DNA of 64,000 bases, taken from NCBI RefSeq assembly GCF_002250505.1, contig NZ_NJGY01000001.1, positions 1,681,968 to 1,745,967 on the forward strand, in the 5' to 3' direction. The translations under genes and the position numbers were made by a program. The notes under the pieces are model-generated. The model had not been told where the DNA came from, made no database searches, and saw only the letters and a program-made list of their open reading frames with translations. This DNA is from Janthinobacterium sp. PC23-8. Lineage in GTDB: Bacteria > Pseudomonadota > Gammaproteobacteria > Burkholderiales > Burkholderiaceae_D. This document shows, in pieces, positions 56,593-64,000 of the stretch (positions within the stretch are counted from its first letter, which is position 1; every line of letters starts with the position of its first letter).

Positions 56593-57101
56593 GCAACTCG
56601 TCCACCCTCGCCATCCGTCCCGCCCAGCCAAGCGATGTGGCCGCCATCTTCGGCATGATCCACGAACTGGCCGTGTTTGAACACCTCGAACACATGATAC
56701 TGGCCAACGAAACGATGCTGCACGACAGCCTGTTCGGCCCGCATCCCGTCTGCGAAGCACTGGTCGGCACGCAAGACGACGAAGTGGTCACCTTCGCCGT
56801 GTTCTTCCACAACTTCTCGACCTTCCTGTGCCGCAAGGGCCTGTATCTGGAAGACCTGTACGTGAAACAGGCCGCGCGCGGCAAAGGCTACGGCAAGCAA
56901 ATGCTGGTCGCCCTGGCCCAACTGGCGGTGGAACGCCACTGCGGCCGCTTCGAATGGTCGGTACTGGACTGGAACGAAAACGCCATCAATTTCTACAAGG
57001 GCATGGGCGCCGACGTGATGCCCGACTGGCGCATCTGCCGCGTGACGGGGGATGCCTTGACCCAATTATCAGCAGGAAAACCACAAGGAATTCCGCGATA
57101 A
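56589..57101 (+). CDS. GNAT-family N-acetyltransferase
   Basis: The 170-residue acetyltransferase has the acetyl-CoA loop ARGKGYGKQML and the C-terminal WSVLDWNENAINFYKGMGAD, as in diamine (spermidine/thialysine-type) acetyltransferases. ATG 56589 overlaps the transporter stop (ATGA), so the two are coupled. Acetylating a toxic amine that the transporter exports is a reasonable inference. Confidence 0.87.
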   Translation: MSNSSTLAIRPAQPSDVAAIFGMIHELAVFEHLEHMILANETMLHDSLFGPHPVCEALVGTQDDEVVTFAVFFHNFSTFLCRKGLYLEDLYVKQAARGKGYGKQMLVALAQLAVERHCGRFEWSVLDWNENAINFYKGMGADVMPDWRICRVTGDALTQLSAGKPQGIPR

Positions 57102-57126
57102 CGTCTCGGGTCAGCGTCCACCACAT

Positions 57127-57163
57127 AAAAAAATACCTCACGGGCTAGCGGCACCGTGAGGTA
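57127..57163 (-). terminator. Intrinsic terminator, minus strand
   Basis: On the minus strand the 10-bp stem TACCTCACGG/CCGTGAGGTA with a 10-base loop is followed by T7. It is the likely end of the hut operon or of the small ORF at 57288-57407. Confidence 0.75.
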
Positions 57164-57287
57164 GAACCCATTGTCAAGTGGGAGGGGAGAATGCAATCAA
57201 CGGTTATGAATATAAACGGTGCACCATAGGTTCAGTTCCACCCTTACATTTGCTTACCTGCCCTTACATTTCCTCGGTAGTTCGTTA

Positions 57288-57407
57288 CTATTTCCGTGGC
57301 TCAATCAATGTGCCATGCAAGCCGATATGCTGCTGGGCAGCGCCGCCCTGGCGCTGCCTGTGTTTGCAAAAGAAGGCGATACAGCAGGCAACAAAGTGGC
57401 GGGTCAT
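57288..57407 (-). CDS. Possible 39-residue ORF
   Basis: ATG 57407 has a very good ribosome binding site (GGAG, six bases upstream). The peptide starts with a hydrophobic, Cys-rich stretch (TRHFVACCIAFFC) and continues basic and glutamine-rich. It lies between the ABC gene stop and the terminator at 57127. No homology recognised; it may be a spurious ORF. Confidence 0.3.
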   Translation of the reverse strand: MTRHFVACCIAFFCKHRQRQGGAAQQHIGLHGTLIEPRK

Positions 57408-57484
57408 GCGAATCTCCTGGAGAGGGTGAGGACGGTGCGGGAGATCCAGTGTGGCACCTTCAAGCGCCCAGGCCTTGCGCCATA

Positions 57485-58984
57485 TCAAGCGCGCAGCTTG
57501 CCCTCGCGGTGTAACGCCCAGCGCTCCACCAGTTCAAAGATGGCCTGCGTCAGCAGCGCCAGCACGGCGGCGGGAATCGCGCCGGCCAGCAGCATGTCGT
57601 TGTCGTTCAGCGCCAGGCCGATGGTGATGCGCTCGCCATAGCCGCCGGCGCCTATGAAGGCCGCGATGGTGGCCGTGCCCACGCTCATCACGGCGGCCGT
57701 CTTCACGCCGGCCAGTATCACCGGCAAGGCCAGCGGCAAGTCCACATGCAGCAGGCGGTCGCGGCGGCTCAAGCCCAGCGCCAGCGCCGCCATGCGCAAG
57801 CCCGGCGGGATCTGCAGGATGCCGGTGCAGGTATTGCGCACGATGGGCAGCAGCGCATAGACGAACAGCGCCACCAGCGCCGGCACCATGCCGATCATGC
57901 CCAGCACCGGTATCAATATCGCCAGCAGCGCCAGCGACGGCACCGTTTGCAACACCCCCACCAGCGCCAGCACGGTTTGCCGCAGCGGCGCAGAGAACGC
58001 CGCCAGCACGCCCAGCGGCACGCCGATCAGGCAGGCCAGCGCCACCGACAGCAGCACCAGGGTCAGGTGCTGGCGCGTCAAGGTCCACAAGTCGTCGCCG
58101 ATGATTTTGTCGACCAGTCCTGCGCGCGCGCCAGCGTCGGCCGGCTTGCCGCCGCCGAAGGACAGCCATTCTTTGGCGACGACGGCAAAGCTCTTGCCAT
58201 CGATTTCCACCGCCGCATTCATGGCGATCATGGCGCGCTCGCTGATGCGCCCTTGCAGCCCTTGCAGCGCCTGCCAGGCGGCCGGAAAGCGCCCGGGCAT
58301 ATCGAGGCGGTACAGCAGCATCGCGTCGTAGCGGGGAAAATACTGCTGCGTGTCGGCCAGCACGCGCAGGCCGTACTGGCGAATCTTGGCGTCGGTCGAA
58401 TAGATATCGATCACGTCGACCTGCTTGTGCGCCAGCGCTTCATAGGCGATGCCATGATCGAGCCCGCGCGGGCGCTGCGGCAAGCCATAGCGCGCGGCCA
58501 GCCCGGGCCAGCCATCGACCCGGCCGATGAATTCATGCGACAGGCCCAATTTCAGGGCGGGATGGGCGGCCAGGTCGGCCAGGCTGGCGATGCCGGTATC
58601 GTCGCCGCGCATGGCCAGCGCATAGGTGTTGTTGAAGCCCAGCGGCACGGCCACGCCCAGGTCCAAAGTCGCCAGTTCGCGCCGCATCTGCGCCAGGGTA
58701 ACGGGCTGGTCGTGTTTCAGCACTTCGCTGGCGATGGTGCCCGTGTATTCCGCATACAGGTCGATGCTGCCCGCCTGCAGCGCGGCCAGCACGATGGCGG
58801 TATTGCCCAGGCCCTGGCGGTGTTCGACCTTCACGTGGGGCGCGGCGCTTTGCCGCACGATCTCGCCCAGAATATACGATTCCGTAAAGCGTTTCGAGCC
58901 CACCTTGAGGGTGCCGCCGTCCATCGCCTGGACCGGTGCCATGCCGCAAAAAACCAGTAAAACCAGCAAGTAAATGACGCGCAC
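57485..58984 (-). CDS. Fused substrate-binding/permease protein of an OpuA/ProU-type ABC importer
   Basis: The 499-residue protein has a signal peptide (to about residue 20), an OpuAC-type binding domain (about 24-270; VGSKRFTESYILGEIV, YAEYTGTI, DIYSTDAKI), then a permease domain with about six helices (about 295-490; LQTVPSLALLAILIPVLG and the ATPase-contact loop NTCTGILQIPPGLRMAALALGLS). It ends the hut operon, 21 bp after hutI, so histidine, urocanate or a related betaine is the likely substrate (inference, compare HutXWV of rhizobia). No ATPase gene is in the window. Confidence 0.88.
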   Translation of the reverse strand: MRVIYLLVLLVFCGMAPVQAMDGGTLKVGSKRFTESYILGEIVRQSAAPHVKVEHRQGLGNTAIVLAALQAGSIDLYAEYTGTIASEVLKHDQPVTLAQMRRELATLDLGVAVPLGFNNTYALAMRGDDTGIASLADLAAHPALKLGLSHEFIGRVDGWPGLAARYGLPQRPRGLDHGIAYEALAHKQVDVIDIYSTDAKIRQYGLRVLADTQQYFPRYDAMLLYRLDMPGRFPAAWQALQGLQGRISERAMIAMNAAVEIDGKSFAVVAKEWLSFGGGKPADAGARAGLVDKIIGDDLWTLTRQHLTLVLLSVALACLIGVPLGVLAAFSAPLRQTVLALVGVLQTVPSLALLAILIPVLGMIGMVPALVALFVYALLPIVRNTCTGILQIPPGLRMAALALGLSRRDRLLHVDLPLALPVILAGVKTAAVMSVGTATIAAFIGAGGYGERITIGLALNDNDMLLAGAIPAAVLALLTQAIFELVERWALHREGKLRA

Positions 58985-59005
58985 GCAGCGCTCCCCGACG
59001 AATGA

Positions 59006-60232
59006 TCAATCGGGCAAGCTTACCACCGGTGCGCGCCATACGCCGCCGTGCACCACGCCGGCGCAGGGATTGAAACCGATCGCATACGCCAGGTCGGCCG
59101 GGCGGGCGATGCGCCACAGCGCAAAGTCGGCGCGCTTGCCCACCGCCAGGCTGCCCCGGTCATGCTGCAGGCCCAGCGCGCGCGCGGCAATGACGGTAGC
59201 GCCGGCCAGCGCTTCCTGCGGCGTCAATCGCCACAAGGTGCAGGCCATGTTCATCGCCAGCAGCAGGGACGTCATCGGCGAGGTGCCGGGGTTGCAGTCG
59301 GTAGACACGGCCATCGGCACGCCTGCCGCGCGCAAGGCGGCAATCGGTGGCGGCTGCGTCTCGCGCAAAAAGTAGCAGGCACCCGGCAGCAGCACGGCCA
59401 CCGTGCCGTGGCGCGCCATGGCGGCGACGCCGTCGTCGCTCAGGAACTCCAGGTGATCGGCCGACAGGCCGTCAAACTTCGCCACCAGCACCGCGCCGCC
59501 CTGGTCCGACAGCTGCTCCGCATGCAGTTTCACGGGCAGGCCCAGCGCTTTGGCCGCCTCGAACACGCGCCGCGTTTGCGCCGGTGTAAAACCGATGTGC
59601 TCGCAAAAGGCATCGACCGCATCGGCCAGGCCGGCGCTGGCAATGGCCGGCAGCATCTGGCCGCAAACGAGATCAATGTAGTCGTCAGGGCGGCCCGCGT
59701 ACTCGGGCGGCAGCGCATGCGCGCCAAGAAATGTGGCGCGCACCGTCACCGGGCACCGTTCGCCGATGGCGCGCGCCACGCGCAGCATTTTCGCTTCGCT
59801 CTCCAGCTCCAGCCCATAGCCGGACTTGATCTCCAGCGTGGTCACGCCTTCGGCCAGCAGGGCCAGCACGCGCGGCAGGCTTTGCCGCAGCAGTTCGGCC
59901 TCGCTGGCGGCGCGCGTGGCGCGCACGGTGGCGGCGATGCCGCCGCCGGCGCGGCTGATGTCTTCGTAGCTGGCGCCATTCAGGCGCGCTTCGAATTCGT
60001 CGCTGCGCTGGCCGGCGTGGACGATATGCGTGTGGCAGTCGATCAGGCCGGGCGTGAGCCAGCATTGCTCACCATCGATCCGCAGCGCGCCGCTGGCCGG
60101 CAGTTCGTCGGCGGGACCGAACCAGGCGATGCGGCCGTCCTTGACGGCAATCGCGGCGCCCGGCAGTTCGCCGTAGCCCTGCTCCATGGTGGCCAGATGA
60201 ACATTGTCGATGACCAGGTCCCAGTCGCGCAT
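59006..60232 (-). CDS. hutI: Imidazolonepropionase
   Basis: The 408-residue amidohydrolase opens the imidazolone ring to give N-formimidoyl-glutamate. Metal motifs are [16 protein letters not shown] (near residue 65), KLHAEQ, DHLEF and [10 protein letters not shown]. It lies 11 bp after hutD. AGGAGACC precedes the ATG. Confidence 0.96.
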   Translation of the reverse strand: MRDWDLVIDNVHLATMEQGYGELPGAAIAVKDGRIAWFGPADELPASGALRIDGEQCWLTPGLIDCHTHIVHAGQRSDEFEARLNGASYEDISRAGGGIAATVRATRAASEAELLRQSLPRVLALLAEGVTTLEIKSGYGLELESEAKMLRVARAIGERCPVTVRATFLGAHALPPEYAGRPDDYIDLVCGQMLPAIASAGLADAVDAFCEHIGFTPAQTRRVFEAAKALGLPVKLHAEQLSDQGGAVLVAKFDGLSADHLEFLSDDGVAAMARHGTVAVLLPGACYFLRETQPPPIAALRAAGVPMAVSTDCNPGTSPMTSLLLAMNMACTLWRLTPQEALAGATVIAARALGLQHDRGSLAVGKRADFALWRIARPADLAYAIGFNPCAGVVHGGVWRAPVVSLPD

Positions 60233-60243
60233 GCGGTCTCCTT

Positions 60244-60819
60244 TCAGGTGAACAGATCAACATGGAACACGGCCGTGGCGTGTGGCGCCTCGAGCCACCA
60301 TTGCCGTGCGTCGCCAGCGTCCAGCAGCAGGGCGTCATGGCGTTTCAGCATCAATGCCTGCTGGCCGCCACGCGCCAGCACGGGGCCGTCACCGGCGACA
60401 AACAACAGCGTGGCAGCGCTGCGGCGCGCCAGCTGGCACGGCGCCATGAGGGTTTCCAGTTGATGGCGGCAGCGGCTGCGCCGCGTCATCACATTGAAGT
60501 CCACGGTTGCGCCCTGCACCTGCGCGTGGGCCAACGCTTCACCGGGAAACCACAGCATGGGCTGCGCCCGGCTCAAGGTGACAGTGCGCGCGCCGTCCAG
60601 CGTCAGCTGCAGCTTGTCTCCCTCGACCAGCAGCAGGCTGCGGTCGATGCCGGGAAAGCTGGAAAACGGCCCGTCGGCCGTGATGGTCGCCAGGCTGATG
60701 CGCCAGTCGAAATTATCCAGGGACGCGTCAGGCGGGAAGATGGCGATTTGCGCCGTGCTGCCGCCGCCATTCTTCCACGGCGCGGCGCGCAGGCGTTCGC
60801 GGGCAATCAAGGTCGCCAT
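60244..60819 (-). CDS. hutD: HutD/Ves-family protein
   Basis: The 191-residue cupin-like protein begins [20 protein letters not shown], the hallmark of HutD. In pseudomonads HutD is thought to limit hut gene over-expression by sensing urocanate-type intermediates. ATG 60819 overlaps the hutF stop (TGATG). Confidence 0.9.
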   Translation of the reverse strand: MATLIARERLRAAPWKNGGGSTAQIAIFPPDASLDNFDWRISLATITADGPFSSFPGIDRSLLLVEGDKLQLTLDGARTVTLSRAQPMLWFPGEALAHAQVQGATVDFNVMTRRSRCRHQLETLMAPCQLARRSAATLLFVAGDGPVLARGGQQALMLKRHDALLLDAGDARQWWLEAPHATAVFHVDLFT

Positions 60820-62189
60820 CAGAGTGATCGCAATCGCGCCACGGCGCACTTGTATGCACTGGCGATGGCGTCTTGCGCCACGTGGCGGCCACCGCGCACC
60901 TGCCAGCGCCCGCCGCATAACACGTCGCGTACCAGATTGTCGTTACCGCAAAACAGCAAGCTGCCCAGCACTTCGTCAACGGCCACGGCGCACAGATTGG
61001 GATGGGCATCATCCAACACCAGCAGGTCGGCGCGGCAGCCCACCGCCAGCGCGCCCAGCTTGCGCCCGGCAGCCTGCGCCCCGCCCTGCAAGGCCGATTG
61101 CCACAGATAGTCGCCCACCTGGGGCTGCGCGGGCGTGGCCGCGATATTGCGCTGCCGGCGCTGCAGGCGCTGGCCATATTCGAGCCAGCGCAGCTCCTCC
61201 ACCGGCGACTGCGACACATGGCTGTCGCTGCCGATGCCGAAGCGCCCGCCGGCAGCGATGAACTCAGGCAGTGGAAACAGGCCATCGCCCAGGTTCGCTT
61301 CCGTGGTCGGGCACAGGCCGGCCACGGCGCCACTGGCGGCCAGCTGCACGATTTCATCGTGTGACAGATGGGTGGCGTGCACCAGGCACCAGCGTGCATC
61401 GACGTCAAACTGATCGTACAGATACTGCACCGGCCGCATGCTTGTGGCGACCAGGCACTGATCGACCTCGGCCTGCTGCTCGGCGATATGGATGTGGATC
61501 GGGCGCCCGACCGGCACGGCCGCCAGCACCTGCGCGACCTGATCCATGGGCGCGGCGCGCAGCGAGTGCGGCGCAAACCCGACTTCCACTTGCCCGTCGC
61601 GCTGCACTTCCAATGCCTCGACGATGCGCAGCACATCGCCGGCATCGGTGCGAAAGCGCGCCTGTTCCGGGGTCAAGGGCTGGGCACCGAACCCGGCATG
61701 GCTGTACAGCACCGGCAGCATGGTGATGCCGATGCCGCTGGCGCGCGCCGCCGCGATCACCGTTTCGGCCGTCTCGGCCGGCCGCGCATACAGGGCACCA
61801 GCCGCATCGCGCTGCAGGTAATGAAATTCGCACACGGCCGTATAACCATGGCGCAGGCATTCGGCAAACAGCTGGGCGGCGATGGCTTCGATCTGTTCCG
61901 GCGCAATGCGCCCGGCAAAACGGTACATCAGTTCGCGCCAGGTCCAGAAGCTGTCCGGACCTGCACCGGCCTTTTCCGTCATGCCGCCCAGCGCCCGTTG
62001 AAAAGCGTGCGAATGCAGGTTGACCATGCCGGGCACCACATACTCGGCCAGTTCCACGCCATCTGGCGGCGCCGCGTTATCGATCACGCTCGTCAAATCA
62101 CCATCCGCATCCCACGCCAGCAGCACGTCGCGGCGCCAGCCGCCGGGCAGCAGCGCGTGGCGCGCAAACAGCTTCAACGCCGCACCCAT
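60819..62189 (-). CDS. hutF: N-formimidoyl-L-glutamate deiminase
   Basis: The 456-residue amidohydrolase deiminates formimidoyl-glutamate to formyl-glutamate and ammonia, which marks the five-step histidine route. Metal motifs: VNLHSHAFQRAL, IHIHIAEQ, VHATHLSHDE and GSDSHVSQSP. ATG 62189 overlaps the 3' end of hutG by 16 bp. Further upstream codons run into hutG and are not used. Confidence 0.94.
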   Translation of the reverse strand: MGAALKLFARHALLPGGWRRDVLLAWDADGDLTSVIDNAAPPDGVELAEYVVPGMVNLHSHAFQRALGGMTEKAGAGPDSFWTWRELMYRFAGRIAPEQIEAIAAQLFAECLRHGYTAVCEFHYLQRDAAGALYARPAETAETVIAAARASGIGITMLPVLYSHAGFGAQPLTPEQARFRTDAGDVLRIVEALEVQRDGQVEVGFAPHSLRAAPMDQVAQVLAAVPVGRPIHIHIAEQQAEVDQCLVATSMRPVQYLYDQFDVDARWCLVHATHLSHDEIVQLAASGAVAGLCPTTEANLGDGLFPLPEFIAAGGRFGIGSDSHVSQSPVEELRWLEYGQRLQRRQRNIAATPAQPQVGDYLWQSALQGGAQAAGRKLGALAVGCRADLLVLDDAHPNLCAVAVDEVLGSLLFCGNDNLVRDVLCGGRWQVRGGRHVAQDAIASAYKCAVARLRSL

Positions 62190-62971
62190 GCCACGGCCGC
62201 TGCCATCATCTGCCGCAGCAGCGGCTGCACCTGTGCCGCCAGCTCGGGCCGATAGGCAAACGGCGCCGCTTCGTCCGTTTCGTTCATGTACAGGCACTGG
62301 CACATCTCGAGCTGGATCGCCTGCACGCGGCGCGCCGGCTGGCCGTAGTGGCGCGTGATATGGCCGCCCTTGAAGCGGCCGTTCAGGGCTACCGTGAATG
62401 GTGCCTGCGCACGCGCCAGGTCCACCACGGCAGTGCTCAAGCCGGCATCGCAGCTGGCGCCGTCGGCCGTGCCGAAGTTCAGGTCGGGCAGCTTGCCGTC
62501 GAAAAAACGCGGCACGCGCGAGGCGATCGAATGCGCGTCCCACAGCACCACCGCGCCATGCACGCGCAGCAGGCGCTCAAGCTCCTGCTGCAGCTGGCGG
62601 TGATACGGCGCCCAGTAACGCGCGACGCGCCGCTGCCGCTCCTGCATGTCAGGCTCCTGACCCGCCAGATACAGCGGCTCGCGCTGAAAGGTGTCTGTCG
62701 GCAGCAGACCGGTCGTGTCCTGGCCCGGATACAGGTTCGTATCCTCCTGCGGCCGGTTCAGATCGATCACATAGCGCGACCAGCGCGCCGACAGCACCGA
62801 CGCATCCATGTCCCGCAAGAAGCCGTGCAGTTCGCGCAGATGCCAGTCGGTATCCATCTTCACCAGCGCCTGCGGCGTCATGCATGCGGCAATCTCGTCG
62901 GGGATGTCCACGCCCACATGCGGCATCGATACCAACAGAGGAATGCTGCCGGCGTGAAATTGATAATCCAT
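62174..62971 (-). CDS. hutG: N-formylglutamate deformylase
   Basis: The 265-residue enzyme releases glutamate and formate in the last step of the HutF-type pathway. Family features: PLLVSMPHVGVDIP, SRYVIDLNRPQEDTNLYPGQD, LWDAHSI with the metal residues, and GGHITRHYGQP. It lies between hutH and hutF and is coupled to hutF by overlap. AGGAGACC precedes the ATG. Confidence 0.93.
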   Translation of the reverse strand: MDYQFHAGSIPLLVSMPHVGVDIPDEIAACMTPQALVKMDTDWHLRELHGFLRDMDASVLSARWSRYVIDLNRPQEDTNLYPGQDTTGLLPTDTFQREPLYLAGQEPDMQERQRRVARYWAPYHRQLQQELERLLRVHGAVVLWDAHSIASRVPRFFDGKLPDLNFGTADGASCDAGLSTAVVDLARAQAPFTVALNGRFKGGHITRHYGQPARRVQAIQLEMCQCLYMNETDEAAPFAYRPELAAQVQPLLRQMMAAAVAWVRR

Positions 62972-62989
62972 GATGGTCTCCTGGGCCGC

Positions 62990-64000
62990 TCAATCGTACA
63001 GCGGCGCGAACAGCTGTTTGCAGGTCAGGCTCAAGTCGCCGGCAAGCACCATCTGCCGGGCCGCTTCGATATCGGGTGCGAAATAGCGGTCGGCGTCAAA
63101 AAACGGCACCTTCTGGCGCAACTGCTGGTGCACGTGTTCCAGTTGCGGCGAGGTTTTCAAGGGCCGGTGGAAATCGATGCCCTGCGCGGCGGCCAGCAGC
63201 TCGATACCGACGATCACCGCCGTGTTGTGCGCCATGTCGCCCAGGCGCCGGCCGGCGAAGGTCGCCATGCTGACATGGTCTTCCTGGTTGGCCGAAGTGG
63301 GCAGGCTGTCGACGCTGGCCGGGTGCGCCAGCGACTTGTTTTCCGACGCCAGCGCGGCCGCCGTCACGTGCGCGATCATGAAGCCGGAATTGATGCCCGG
63401 CTCGCGCACCAGGAACGGCGGCAGGCCGGACAGCGTCGCGTCGATCAAGAGCGCGATGCGGCGCTCGGCCAGCGCGCCGATTTCGGCGATCGCCAGCGCC
63501 AGGGTGTCGGCCGCAAAGGCCACCGGCTCGGCGTGGAAGTTCCCGCCCGAGACGATGTCGGCCAGGGCGCCAGCTCCATCCGGGAAGATCAAGGGATTAT
63601 CGGTCACCGCATTGGCTTCGATCAGCAGGGTGCGGCGCGCATTGACGATCAGGTCCAGGCAGGCGCCCATCACCTGCGGCTGGCAGCGCAGGCTGTACGG
63701 GTCCTGCACGCGCTCGTCGCCTTCCAGGTGCGAAGCGCGGATGGCGCTGTGCGCCACCAGCTGGCGGTACATCTGCGCCGCCAGGATCTGGCCCGGCTGG
63801 CCGCGCACCGCATGCACGCGCGCGTCGAACGGCGCATCGCTGCCCTTGGCCGCGTCCAGCGACAGCGCGCCCGTGACCATCGCCGCTTCCAGCAGGCGCT
63901 CGGCCATGAACAGGCCGTGCAGCGCCAGCGCGGCCGACACTTGCGTGCCGTTGATCAGCGCCAGCCCCTCTTTCGCCGCCAGCACCACCGGCGCGATGCC
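62990..64000 (-). CDS. hutH: Histidine ammonia-lyase, N-terminal part cut off by the window edge
   Basis: The C-terminal about 336 residues are visible and the 5' end lies beyond 64000. The text [52 protein letters not shown] and [11 protein letters not shown] is diagnostic of HutH, which deaminates histidine to urocanate. The Ala-Ser-Gly that forms the MIO cofactor lies outside the window. hutU is not seen and may lie further right. Confidence 0.95.
   Translation of the reverse strand, partial: GIAPVVLAAKEGLALINGTQVSAALALHGLFMAERLLEAAMVTGALSLDAAKGSDAPFDARVHAVRGQPGQILAAQMYRQLVAHSAIRASHLEGDERVQDPYSLRCQPQVMGACLDLIVNARRTLLIEANAVTDNPLIFPDGAGALADIVSGGNFHAEPVAFAADTLALAIAEIGALAERRIALLIDATLSGLPPFLVREPGINSGFMIAHVTAAALASENKSLAHPASVDSLPTSANQEDHVSMATFAGRRLGDMAHNTAVIVGIELLAAAQGIDFHRPLKTSPQLEHVHQQLRQKVPFFDADRYFAPDIEAARQMVLAGDLSLTCKQLFAPLYD

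Larger units (their letters stand above)
57102..57484. other. 383-bp intergenic region
   Basis: It holds a minus-strand terminator (57127-57163), two 11-bp direct repeats CCCTTACATTT about 20 bp apart near 57241-57272, and one weak small ORF (57288-57407, minus). The middle part (57164-57300) is AT-richer than average. No recognised gene. Confidence 0.6.

Noticed and set aside
57314..57430. Plus-strand ORF with a signal-peptide-like stretch (LLGSAALALPVFA)
   Set aside because: It has no ribosome binding site, runs on antisense through the ABC gene, and the competing minus-strand start has a better signal. The resemblance to a signal peptide is probably chance.

Overview
The window is high-GC Gram-negative DNA, densely packed with genes and with short Shine-Dalgarno-type leaders. 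Outer-membrane proteins (porin, TonB receptor), lipoproteins and the DUF2863/YjgA/DUF962 set suggest a betaproteobacterium, most likely Oxalobacteraceae (Janthinobacterium/Duganella/Massilia-like). That placement is inferred from gene content only. I saw no rRNA, tRNA, CRISPR array, insertion sequence or phage.

Layout. 0.1-3.3 kb: a small exported protein with a duplicated upstream element, argH and an M24 peptidase. 3.3-19.9 kb: one minus-strand phenylacetate operon read in the order paaABCDE, paaG, paaH, paaI, paaK, a five-gene Liv-type ABC importer, paaY, paaZ, with a divergent paaX repressor. It covers uptake, CoA activation, ring epoxidation, isomerisation, ring hydrolysis and one beta-oxidation dehydrogenase, but paaF and paaJ are missing. 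19.9-20.2 kb: an intergenic block of three inverted repeats. 20.2-28.7 kb: a cytosolic-type M14 carboxypeptidase, an exported PLP enzyme paired with a TonB receptor, pmbA, yjgA (darP), a mog-like gene and a carboxylesterase. 28.7-34.4 kb: a periplasmic serine protease and a tight operon of KamA-type radical SAM enzyme, MFS carrier, FAH-family hydrolase and CMD-family protein. 34.7-42.1 kb: a free Cache-domain protein beside a chemoreceptor, a DNA glycosylase, an HDOD protein, a DUF2863 protein, two small membrane proteins and a second (Cache-type) chemoreceptor.

42.2-53.6 kb: a minus-strand hexuronate/pectin island: uxaC, uxaA, uxaB, an ExuT-like carrier, a porin, a surface-type GH28 polygalacturonase lipoprotein, a KDG kinase and an FCD-type GntR regulator. 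Together these cut polygalacturonate outside, import galacturonate and convert it to KDPG; only the final aldolase is absent. A promoter with an overlapping perfect palindrome sits in front of uxaC and is the best candidate operator. 53.7-57.1 kb: a mug-like glycosylase, a DUF962 protein, a glycine-zipper lipoprotein, an unlisted 43-residue membrane peptide, a DMT exporter and a GNAT enzyme. 57.5-64 kb: a histidine-utilisation operon of the HutF type (hutH partial, hutG, hutF, hutD, hutI) ending in a fused substrate-binding/permease ABC protein that is the likely imidazole-compound importer.

Nothing here is clearly a wholly new system. The most interesting loose ends are the exported PLP enzyme/TonB pair, the radical-SAM operon, the split Cache/chemoreceptor pair, the hairpin block at 20.0 kb and the ORF overlapping paaX.
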